Shown here piece by piece: positions 1-5,777 of a stretch of DNA of 12,791 bases. The notes beneath the pieces are model-generated. The model saw only the letters and a list, made by a program, of their open reading frames with translations, ran no database searches and was not told the origin of the DNA. The position numbers and the translations under genes were made by a program. Numbering within the stretch: position 1 is the stretch's first letter; each line of letters starts with the position of its first letter. This DNA is from DAOMOD01 sp964526035 (lineage in GTDB: Bacteria > Pseudomonadota > Gammaproteobacteria > Xanthomonadales > BPKI01). The DNA is taken from assembly GCA_964526035.1 (NCBI GenBank), contig CAZGKE010000103.1, forward strand, positions 1-12,791. Direction: 5' to 3'.

Positions 1-1272
1 CTGAAACCCAAGGTCGACCGCCTGTGCTTTGTCTGCGACATGCGCGTCGACCATGGCGGCGAAGTGACCCGCTCGCGCTTCTACCAGGCGGTGATGCGCT
101 CCCACGCGCGGCTCACCTACGACCAGGTGTGGGCCGCCTGCGGCGAGAAGCAGGCCGAGGCGCGCGAGACCGTCGGCGAGACGCTGCTGCCGCATCTGGA
201 GAACCTCTTCAGGCTTTACCGGGTGTTCGCCAAGCGCCGTCGCGCGCGCGGTGCGATCGAGTTCGAGAGTCGCGAGACCCTGTTCCGTCTTGGGCCGGAT
301 GGCCGCGTGCTGTCGCTCGGCGGCTATGAGCGCAACGATGCGCACAAGCTGATCGAGGAATGCATGATCGCCGCCAACGTCGAGGCGGCCAAGTTCCTTT
401 CGCGCAAACGCATTCCCGCGCCCTATCGAGTGCATGATCGCCCGCCGGCGTCGAAGTACGAGGCGCTGCTGGAATTCCTGAAGGAGTTCAAGCTGCACAT
501 GCCGCCGCAGCCGGAAGTCACGCCGGGCGACTTCTCAGATCTGTTGCGCAAGGTGCGCAAGCAGGGCGATTCCACGCTGATCGAGTCGGTGCTGCTGCGC
601 TCGCAGGCGCTCGCCGTATACCAGACCGAGAATCTCGGCCACTTCGGGCTGGCGCTGGACGCCTATGCGCATTTCACCTCGCCGATCCGCCGCTATCCTG
701 ATCTGCTGGTGCATCGCGCCATCGCCCACGCGCTGGCCGGCGGCAAGCCGTCCGATGCACCCTACAGCGACGAGGCGATGGGACGGCTGTCGGCGCAGTG
801 CTCGCGGCAGGAGCGGGTGGCCGAGGAGGCCGAGCGCGAAGTCGACGAGCGCTACCGCTGTGCGTGGATGGAGGAGCACATCGGATCCGAGTTCGACGGT
901 CTGGTGACCGGCGTGACCTCGTTCGGATTGTTCGTGGACCTGATTGAATCCGGCGTCACCGGCCTGGTGCATGTGACCCAGCTTCCCAACGACTATTACC
1001 ACTTCGAGCCGGTGCGCCACATGATGTCGGGCGAGCGCCGCGGGCTGACGTTTCGCCTAGGCGATCAGGTACGCGTGCAGGTGCTGCGCGCCAGCATGGA
1101 GGACCGCAAGATCGATTTCCGGCTGGTGGTTGACGATGACGGCCACGAGGATGGGGAGAAGCCCGCGCCTCGGAAGCGCGGAGCGAAAGGGGGACCGGCG
1201 TCGAAAACCACCAAGGCCGCTCAGCCGAAGCAGGAAGAGGCGAGAACCGGCAAGCGACGCAGGCGGCGATGA
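1..1272 (+). CDS. rnr: Ribonuclease R, C-terminal part (5' end outside window)
   Basis: This is the last 423 codons of a processive 3'-5' exoribonuclease that degrades structured RNA. The frame is open from base 1 (LKPKVDRLCFVCDM), so the start lies upstream. Counting from base 1, the end of the RNB catalytic domain is visible with its signature at about residues 218-240 (AYAHFTSPIRRYPDLLVHRA). An S1 RNA-binding domain follows at about 295-375 (GLVTGVTSFGLFVDL). The protein ends in a Lys/Arg-rich low-complexity tail finishing in five arginines, as in gammaproteobacterial RNase R, where the tail helps bind RNA. The active-site aspartates of the family lie further toward the N terminus and are not in the window. 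The S1 domain plus basic tail distinguishes it from plain RNase II. rlmB follows 111 nt downstream on the same strand, a common neighbour pair in gammaproteobacteria. Confidence 0.96.
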   Translation: MKPKVDRLCFVCDMRVDHGGEVTRSRFYQAVMRSHARLTYDQVWAACGEKQAEARETVGETLLPHLENLFRLYRVFAKRRRARGAIEFESRETLFRLGPDGRVLSLGGYERNDAHKLIEECMIAANVEAAKFLSRKRIPAPYRVHDRPPASKYEALLEFLKEFKLHMPPQPEVTPGDFSDLLRKVRKQGDSTLIESVLLRSQALAVYQTENLGHFGLALDAYAHFTSPIRRYPDLLVHRAIAHALAGGKPSDAPYSDEAMGRLSAQCSRQERVAEEAEREVDERYRCAWMEEHIGSEFDGLVTGVTSFGLFVDLIESGVTGLVHVTQLPNDYYHFEPVRHMMSGERRGLTFRLGDQVRVQVLRASMEDRKIDFRLVVDDDGHEDGEKPAPRKRGAKGGPASKTTKAAQPKQEEARTGKRRRRR

Positions 1273-1383
1273 ACCGCGAAGCTCTTGCCTTTGAGGCGCC
1301 GCGCTTGCCGGGCAACTCGTTGGTGGTCCCTGACGCCTGTGGGCGCAGCAAGCTGCGCTGTTCACAAGCAGGTTCAGCGCTCC

Positions 1384-2124
1384 ATGCGTGACAGCTGGCT
1401 GTTCGGTATCCACGCCGTCGAAGGCGCGCTGTCGCGCGACCCGAGTGCGATCGTGGAAATGGTCGTGGCGCGCGACAGCCGCAATCCGCGCGTGCAGTCG
1501 CTCGCCGAGCAGGCGCGCAAACACGGACTGAAACCGCAGCAGCAGCCTGCCCAGGCGATGGACCGACTGGCCGAGGGCGGCCGTCACCAGGGCGTGGCAG
1601 CGCGCGTACGCTTGCCCGAGGCGCTCGACGAGAACGATCTGGAAGGGTTGGTCGAGCAGGCCGGAAAGGCGGCGCTGCTGCTGGTGCTTGACGGCGTCAC
1701 CGATCCGCACAATCTCGGCGCCTGCCTGCGCAGCGCCGACGCCGCCGGCGTGACCGCGGTGGTTCTGCCGCGCGACCGTTCTGCAGCGCTGACCCCGGCG
1801 GCGCGCAAGGTGGCCGCCGGCGGTGCGGAAACCGTGCCGCTGGTGCGGGTGACCAACCTGTCGCGCACGCTGAACGCCCTGCAGCAGGCCGGGGTGTGGA
1901 CCGTGGGGCTGGACGGCGAAGCCGAAAAGACGCTGTTCGAGGTGGATCTGCGCGGACCCATCGCGATCGTCATGGGCAGTGAGGGCGAGGGTCTGCGCCG
2001 CCTCACCCGCGAGCACTGCGATCATCTGGCCAAGTTGCCCATGCGCGGCAGCGTGGAGAGTCTCAACGTGTCGGTGGCGACCGGGGTGGCGCTCTACGAG
2101 GCGCTGCGGCAGCGGTCCGCCTAG
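1384..2124 (+). CDS. rlmB: 23S rRNA (guanosine-2251-2'-O)-methyltransferase RlmB
   Basis: This is a SPOUT-class (TrmH/SpoU) methyltransferase that uses S-adenosylmethionine to methylate the 2'-O of G2251 in the 23S rRNA P-loop. The start at 1384 gives 246 aa, close to the 243 aa of E. coli RlmB, and begins with the family's N-terminal signature (WLFGIHAVEGAL); a longer open frame upstream to 1285 has no family character. The substrate-binding N-terminal domain covers about residues 1-75. The knotted catalytic domain carries all three SPOUT motifs: motif 1 at 107-118 (DPHNLGACLRSA, with N110 and R116), motif 2 at 196-206 (VMGSEGEGLRR) and motif 3 at 218-233 (LPMRGSVESLNVSVAT). Only a weak AGCAGG ribosome-binding site (1367-1372) precedes the start. 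It may be cotranscribed with rnr. The palindrome just after its stop may mark the transcript 3' end. Confidence 0.96.
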   Translation: MRDSWLFGIHAVEGALSRDPSAIVEMVVARDSRNPRVQSLAEQARKHGLKPQQQPAQAMDRLAEGGRHQGVAARVRLPEALDENDLEGLVEQAGKAALLLVLDGVTDPHNLGACLRSADAAGVTAVVLPRDRSAALTPAARKVAAGGAETVPLVRVTNLSRTLNALQQAGVWTVGLDGEAEKTLFEVDLRGPIAIVMGSEGEGLRRLTREHCDHLAKLPMRGSVESLNVSVATGVALYEALRQRSA

Positions 2125-2138
2125 ACCTTCGGTGCCCT

Positions 2139-2161
2139 TGCAGGAGCAGCGAAAGCCGCGA
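2139..2161 (+). repeat. REP unit 1 (left member of a facing pair)
   Basis: The 23-nt unit has the pattern TGCAGGAGC, ten stem-loop bases, GCGA. Its short stem is GCAGC/GCCGC around a GAAA loop, with one mismatch. It lies in the rlmB to GNAT gap and faces REP unit 2. The same TGYRGGAGC-N10-GCGA layout occurs in unit 2 and in a third unit near the window end. Short GTAG/GGAG-headed palindromes dispersed between genes and mobilised by REP-associated tyrosine transposases (RAYT) are known in Xanthomonadales and Pseudomonas. Membership in such a family is inferred from structure only. Confidence 0.65.
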
Positions 2162-2185
2162 TCAGGGGTTCATGCGGAGCGCATT

Positions 2186-2208
2186 TCGCGGCTTTCGCCG
2201 CTCCCGCA
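2186..2208 (-). repeat. REP unit 2 (right member of a facing pair)
   Basis: On the minus strand this reads TGCGGGAGC, ten bases, GCGA, the same 23-nt plan as unit 1. It has a perfect 5-bp stem (GCGGC 2188-2192 / GCCGC 2197-2201 on the plus strand) with a 4-nt loop. Units 1 and 2 differ only at two positions when placed in the same orientation, plus one wobble pair just outside. Confidence 0.65.
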
Positions 2209-2269
2209 GGGGTGCGGAGGGCTCCCGGGGGCTGCGCGCTCGGCATCACGGCGGCACAATGTCGCCGTC

Positions 2270-2863
2270 ATGGAATCACCCGCGATCCGCATTTTTCAAG
2301 GGCACGACGTGGCTCCGTGGTTGCCTCAGGTGGCCGCACTGCGCATTGCCGTGTTCCGTGACTATCCCTATCTGTACGACGGCGACCTCGACTACGAGGC
2401 GAAATATCTGGCCGCCTATGCGCGTTCGTCCGGCAGCGTCTTCGTACTCGCGGTCAATGGAGACACTGTGGTCGGCGCGTCGACCGGCATACCGCTCGCC
2501 GACGATTCCGAAGCCTTCCAGAAACCTTTCATCGAGCGCGGCATTCCGGTCGAGCAGGTGTTCTACTGCGGCGAGTCGGTGCTGCAGAAGAACTATCGCG
2601 GTTTCGGCATCGGGCATCGCTTTTTCGACGAGCGCGAGGCGCACGCGCGCCGCCTGGGAGGATTCCGGCTGATTGCCTTCGCCGCGGTTGATCGCAGTGA
2701 CGACGACCGACGCCGCCCCGCCGGGCATCGCAACAACGATGCCTTCTGGATCAAGCGCGGCTACGTGCGGCAGCCGGGCATGAGCATGCGTCTGGCATGG
2801 AAGCAGATGGGTGAAGAACGCGAGAGCGAGCAGTCGCTGACCTTCTGGATGCGCGAGCTGTGA
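2270..2863 (+). CDS. GNAT-family N-acetyltransferase
   Basis: This predicted acyltransferase of 197 aa would transfer an acetyl group from acetyl-CoA to an unidentified amine. The GNAT fold is supported by a beta-rich core, with a strand at about residues 56-63 (SVFVLAVN) followed by VVGASTGIPL. The acetyl-CoA pyrophosphate-binding segment is at about 101-118 (VLQKNYRGFGIG, an R-G-x-G-x-G-like loop followed by a helix). A late N-D-A-F-W-I-K-R-G-Y segment (156-165) is typical of the C-terminal GNAT strand. The ATG at 2270 is chosen because sequence conservation of the type begins there; the frame is open further upstream but that part encodes only the REP region. There is no clear ribosome-binding site, and a small hairpin (2248-2253 / 2263-2268) sits directly before the start. 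It is convergent with the PAP2 gene 25 nt away. The substrate cannot be told from the sequence. Confidence 0.88.
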   Translation: MESPAIRIFQGHDVAPWLPQVAALRIAVFRDYPYLYDGDLDYEAKYLAAYARSSGSVFVLAVNGDTVVGASTGIPLADDSEAFQKPFIERGIPVEQVFYCGESVLQKNYRGFGIGHRFFDEREAHARRLGGFRLIAFAAVDRSDDDRRRPAGHRNNDAFWIKRGYVRQPGMSMRLAWKQMGEERESEQSLTFWMREL

Positions 2864-2864
2864 T

Positions 2865-2884
2865 CCAGCCGGTGCCCGGGTTGG
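2865..2884. terminator. Weak candidate bidirectional terminator between convergent genes
   Basis: The short gap between the stop codons of the acetyltransferase (plus) and PAP2 (minus) genes holds a 6-bp stem, CCAGCC (2865-2870) with GGTTGG (2879-2884), including one G-U pair and an 8-nt loop. Neither strand has a T tract, so termination by this element is only a positional guess. Confidence 0.25.
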
Positions 2885-2888
2885 CGCT

Positions 2889-3431
2889 TCAGCCGATCGC
2901 GGTCGCCAGGGATGCCGCCACTCCCAGCGAGGCCGTGGCCAGCAGCGCCCCGATCAGGCTTGCCGCCAGCACGTCGCTTGGATAGTGAAGCCCGAGCACG
3001 ACGCGCGACAGACCCACCAGCAAGGTGAACGGAACCAACAGCAAAGCGAGGGTCGGAAAGTAGGCGAGCGCCACCACGCTGAACGACACGGCGTGCAGCG
3101 TATGGCCGGACGGAAAGCTGAACTCGTCGAGCGGCGCGGTCAGTGCTACCACTCCGCGGCAGCCGGCGCAGGGTCTGGGGCGTCGTGTCCAGCGCTTGAG
3201 TTGGCGATAGAGAAGCAGCGCGACCAGACCGGTCAAGCCCATGTGCAGCGCGGCCAGGGGATGCCCCGCCGCCGCGACCGCGACCATCAGTACGTACCAG
3301 AACACGCCGTCGCCGAGGCGGCTGATGGCGGCGAAGAATCGCTGCACGCGTCGGCGCGTGCCCCAGCGATTGCAGCTGCGGGTGATGTCGGCATCGCGAT
3401 CGCGAATCGGTGCCAGCCAGGTCGGCGTCAT
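2889..3431 (-). CDS. PAP2-family membrane phosphatase (phosphatidic acid phosphatase type 2 / acid phosphatase-like)
   Basis: This 180-aa integral membrane protein has the complete PAP2 phosphatase signature: K-x6-R-P at residues 79-87 (KRWTRRPRP), PSGH at 107-110, and S-R-x5-H-x3-D at 142-153 (SRVVLGLHYPSD). H110 would be the general acid, and H149 the nucleophile activated by D153. Hydrophobic segments at about 44-56, 62-76, 113-135 and 155-175, plus a loop between the first two motifs, fit a compact PAP2 membrane fold with the active site on the periplasmic face. The family removes phosphate from lipid phosphates such as phosphatidate, undecaprenyl pyrophosphate or sugar-lipid phosphates; the substrate here is unknown. 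Its ATG overlaps the stop of the upstream glycosyltransferase (ATGA, 3428-3431), indicating translational coupling and a shared pathway. Confidence 0.92.
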   Translation of the reverse strand: MTPTWLAPIRDRDADITRSCNRWGTRRRVQRFFAAISRLGDGVFWYVLMVAVAAAGHPLAALHMGLTGLVALLLYRQLKRWTRRPRPCAGCRGVVALTAPLDEFSFPSGHTLHAVSFSVVALAYFPTLALLLVPFTLLVGLSRVVLGLHYPSDVLAASLIGALLATASLGVAASLATAIG

Positions 3432-4558
3432 GCGGCACGCTCCGTGGCCAGTGCGCTGAGCAGGTCGGCGAAGCTGCGTGCGACGGCTGCCGGTCCCAGA
3501 TGCTCCACCGCGGTGCGGGCCCTGCCACCCATGTCGCGCCGTAGTGCATCGTCGGAGGCGATCGAGCGGGCAGCCGCGACAAACCCGTCGGCGTCGTCCA
3601 GGGCCAGGGCCGCGCCATGCAGGCCATCTTTCAGATGCTCGCGCGCGGCGCCGTAGTCGAAGGCGACGGTGGCCACGCCGCAGGCCATCGCTTCCAGGGT
3701 CACGTTGCCGAAGGTCTCGGAAAGGCTCGGAAAAACAAAGAGGTCGCTCGATGCGAAGTGCCTGGCCAGCGCCACATCACGCTGCATGCCGACGAACAGG
3801 AAGTCCGGGTTGTCGCGCGTCAGTGCGGCACGTGCGGGGCCGTCGCCGACCCAGAGGTAGCGCGCGTCCGGCCGCACTTCCTGGATCGCCCGGAAAGTGC
3901 GCACGGCGAGTTCCAGGTTCTTCTCCGCGGCAATCCGACCGACATAGCTGACCAGCAGTGCGTCGTCGGCGATCCCCAGTGACGAGCGCAGGCTGGGGTC
4001 GCGGCGCGACGGTGCGAACTTCTGCGTATCGACGCCGCGACTGAGCAGGACCGGCCGGTCGAAGCGCTGCCCGGCCAGGAAATCGCGCAGTTCGCCTGTC
4101 GGCACGACCGTGGCCTGCGCACGATTGTGAAAACGGCGCATCCAGCCGAACACCAAAGGCGTGAGGAAACCGGCGCCGTAGTGGCGCACGAAGTCGTCGA
4201 AGCGGGTATGGAAGCCGGTGGCGACCGGAATGCCCAGGCGGGTGGCTGCGCGCACCGCCGACCAGCCCAGCGGTCCTTCGGTGGCGACATAGATGGCGTC
4301 GGGTCGCTGCTGCCGCCAGCTGCGCTCGAGACGGCGCCGTGCCGGCAGCCCGAAGCGCAGGCCCGGATAGCGAGGCAGCGCCATCCCGCGCACCAGAAGC
4401 TGGCCGGGGTCACCCTCGGCGCCATCATCGGGCTGCTGCGGTCGGACCAGGCTGACCTGATGACCGAGATCGAGCAGTCCCTGGCGCAGATTGTGAACGG
4501 TCAGGGCCACGCCGTTGATTTCCGGCGGGTAGGTTTCGGTGACCAGGGCGAAATGCAT
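3428..4558 (-). CDS. GT4-family glycosyltransferase
   Basis: This is a GT-B-fold retaining glycosyltransferase of 376 aa from the ATG at 4558. That start places the first Rossmann strand at residue 2 (HFALVTETYPPEINGVA), the usual N terminus of this subgroup; an in-frame ATG at 4636 would add 26 unconserved residues. The acceptor domain covers about residues 1-165. The donor domain contains a strand-loop at 203-216 (SYVGRIAAEKNLE) and the E-x7-E nucleotide-sugar motif at E281 and E289 (ETFGNVTLEAMACG). The opening segment resembles GDP-mannose-dependent mannosyltransferases and glycolipid glucosyltransferases, but the sugar and acceptor cannot be fixed. No membrane segment is evident; it is probably cytoplasmic or membrane-associated. 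It is coupled to the PAP2 phosphatase by a 4-nt overlap, which suggests glycolipid or polyprenyl-linked glycan synthesis. The ribosome-binding site is poor at either start. Confidence 0.9.
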   Translation of the reverse strand: MHFALVTETYPPEINGVALTVHNLRQGLLDLGHQVSLVRPQQPDDGAEGDPGQLLVRGMALPRYPGLRFGLPARRRLERSWRQQRPDAIYVATEGPLGWSAVRAATRLGIPVATGFHTRFDDFVRHYGAGFLTPLVFGWMRRFHNRAQATVVPTGELRDFLAGQRFDRPVLLSRGVDTQKFAPSRRDPSLRSSLGIADDALLVSYVGRIAAEKNLELAVRTFRAIQEVRPDARYLWVGDGPARAALTRDNPDFLFVGMQRDVALARHFASSDLFVFPSLSETFGNVTLEAMACGVATVAFDYGAAREHLKDGLHGAALALDDADGFVAAARSIASDDALRRDMGGRARTAVEHLGPAAVARSFADLLSALATERAA

Positions 4559-4701
4559 GCGCCACGCCGGGAGTGGGTTTGCACGAGTCTGGGCAGCGGC
4601 GGTGACAGGGCCTTGACCGCTGCAAGGCGGATGCATGACAGACTGCGACGTTCGCGCGTCCTGCTACGTCATTTGGGCATGGAACGTGCAAGACTTGGTG
4701 C
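4559..4701. promoter_or_regulatory. Divergent intergenic region with candidate promoter elements
   Basis: This gap lies between the divergently transcribed glycosyltransferase and sigma-factor genes and must hold at least one promoter for each. A sigma-70-like TTGACC occurs at 4613-4618 on the plus strand but has no convincing -10 at 17 bp. An ECF-like combination, TGACA (4636-4640) with CGTC (4657-4660) at 16 bp spacing, precedes the sigma gene and could be an autoregulated promoter. Neither assignment is strong. Confidence 0.25.
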
Positions 4702-5283
4702 ATGAACGAGCAGACCGGATTCGCCGGTGGTCTTGACGAGCTGACGCTTCAGAGGCTCAAGCGTGGCGATGCGCAGGCCTTCGAGGCTGTCTACCGGCGC
4801 TACGGCAAGGCATGCTTCAATCTTGCCTTGCGTATTTCCGGGGGCGCCGCCTCTGCCGAGGACGTGGTCCAGGACGCCTTCATGACGCTGTTGCGCAGGG
4901 TCAGGACGCTGCGCGACGCGCAGGCTTTCGGAGGCTGGTTCAAGCGTATCGTCGCCAACCAGTCCATCGACTACCTGCGCTCGCGGAAGATGCTGCATCT
5001 GGAGTCGGAGCTCTGCGACGGCGTGCTGGAGTGGTCGACGGAAAGTCGCGGCGAGGATGCCGACCGGGCTGCGGGCCCGGCGCTGCTGGAGCGGCTTCTG
5101 GAGCTTTCCCCATCGGCGCGCAGCGTGCTCGTATTGCACGAGATCGAGGGATACACACACAGCGAAATTGCGGAGATGTTCGGCATGACCGAGAGTTTTT
5201 CCAAATCCCTGCTTTCGCGCACGCTCAAGCGCCTGCGCGACAGACTGACCGCGGACGCTGCGGTGGAGGTGCAGCATGGCTGA
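4702..5283 (+). CDS. RNA polymerase sigma factor, ECF-like (sigma-70 family regions 2 and 4)
   Basis: This 193-aa sigma factor has region 2 at about residues 23-95, including core-binding and -10 recognition segments (EDVVQDAFMTLLRRV, GGWFKRIVANQSIDYLRSR). Region 4 is at about 127-182, with a helix-turn-helix for -35 recognition (YTHSEIAEMFGMTESFSKSL). Regions 1 and 3 are absent, as in ECF sigma factors. It would direct RNA polymerase to a small regulon, commonly including its own operon. The ATG at 4702 is preceded only by a weak ribosome-binding site. The stop overlaps the next gene by 8 nt (ATGGCTGA), so a membrane protein is made in step with it, the usual layout of a sigma/anti-sigma pair. 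The recognition helix is atypical (TESFSKSLLSRTLKRL where many have a variant of STVKSRLSRARKRL), which may indicate a less common ECF subgroup. Confidence 0.93.
   Translation: MNEQTGFAGGLDELTLQRLKRGDAQAFEAVYRRYGKACFNLALRISGGAASAEDVVQDAFMTLLRRVRTLRDAQAFGGWFKRIVANQSIDYLRSRKMLHLESELCDGVLEWSTESRGEDADRAAGPALLERLLELSPSARSVLVLHEIEGYTHSEIAEMFGMTESFSKSLLSRTLKRLRDRLTADAAVEVQHG
5265..5269 (+). promoter_or_regulatory. Strong ribosome-binding site for the putative anti-sigma gene
   Basis: GGAGG lies 6 nt before the ATG at 5276, within the last codons of the sigma-factor gene. It supports that start and independent, efficient initiation in addition to coupling by overlap. Confidence 0.8.
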
Positions 5284-5755
5284 GCACAACGGATTCGAAT
5301 GGTTGGCGCGGCTTCCCGACGTCGATCCGCCGGCGACCCTTTGGCCGCGCATCGAGGCCGCGCGGCGGCAGCGCTCGCGTGGGCGCCTGCTGGCACCTGC
5401 ATTGGCTGCCTCCATTGCGCTGATCGGGTTCGCGCTGGCGCTGGTCGCAACGCAAGCTCCACCCGCGCCGGCAGTGGCCGGGCTGGACGGACTGGACGGA
5501 CTGATCGAGGACAACCGGCGCCTGGTCGAGTCGCTGCAGACGTACCAGACTTCGGCGGGTGCGCTCGCCGGCTGGCAGGAACAACGCATCCGCAGCCTGG
5601 AGATCGATCTCAGTCTGCTTGACCGCAAATTGCAGGAAGGCTACTCCTTTGCCAGCGACAGCCGCGATCTGGAAACCCTGTGGCGCACCCGCGCCGGGCT
5701 GCTGAGCAGCCTCATTGAAACCTACGAGCGTCCACGCGACATTCGCCGAATCTGA
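5276..5755 (+). CDS. Small single-pass membrane protein, putative anti-sigma factor
   Basis: This 159-aa protein has a short N-terminal cytoplasmic segment (1-37, Arg-rich near the membrane), one hydrophobic helix at about 38-59 (LLAPALAASIALIGFALALV), a Pro/Ala linker and a C-terminal region from about 74 rich in heptad-like Leu/Ile spacing that may form a coiled coil. The arrangement of a cytoplasmic tail, one membrane helix and a periplasmic sensor part, with an 8-nt overlap with the preceding sigma gene, suggests an anti-sigma factor that holds the sigma factor at the membrane. The His-x3-Cys-x2-Cys motif of zinc-binding anti-sigma domains is absent, and the cytoplasmic part is shorter than usual, so function is inferred from position. 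A small in-frame duplication (GLDGLDGL, 69-76) marks the start of the periplasmic part. The secreted PDZ gene begins 22 nt downstream. Confidence 0.7.
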   Translation: MAEHNGFEWLARLPDVDPPATLWPRIEAARRQRSRGRLLAPALAASIALIGFALALVATQAPPAPAVAGLDGLDGLIEDNRRLVESLQTYQTSAGALAGWQEQRIRSLEIDLSLLDRKLQEGYSFASDSRDLETLWRTRAGLLSSLIETYERPRDIRRI

Positions 5756-5777
5756 TTTGAACTCCGAGGTGATGTAC

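Larger units (their letters stand above)
2135..2212. repeat. Long imperfect inverted repeat (REP pair) between rlmB and GNAT gene
   Basis: The arms 2135-2161 and 2186-2212 are 27 nt each and pair with two mismatches (2148/2199 and 2142/2205) and one G-U pair (2138/2209). The 24-nt loop contains a second small perfect hairpin, ATGCG (2172-2176) and CGCAT (2180-2184). Transcribed RNA could form a stem of more than 25 bp just after the rlmB stop. No run of T follows, so it is not a canonical intrinsic terminator. It could stabilise the rlmB mRNA 3' end or attenuate read-through into the acetyltransferase gene. The two-facing-unit architecture resembles a BIME. Confidence 0.8.

Noticed and set aside
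1285..1383. Extended N terminus for RlmB from an upstream ATG.
   Set aside because: The extra 33 residues have no RlmB character, and the 1384 start gives the standard family length.
1057..2025. A 322-codon minus-strand open frame across the end of rnr and rlmB.
   Set aside because: It crosses two well-supported genes and the gap between them, with His/Gln/Arg-rich composition typical of a shadow frame.
4681..4686. GGAACG as an ECF -35 element for the sigma gene.
   Set aside because: A -10 at the proper distance would fall at or inside the start codon at 4702.
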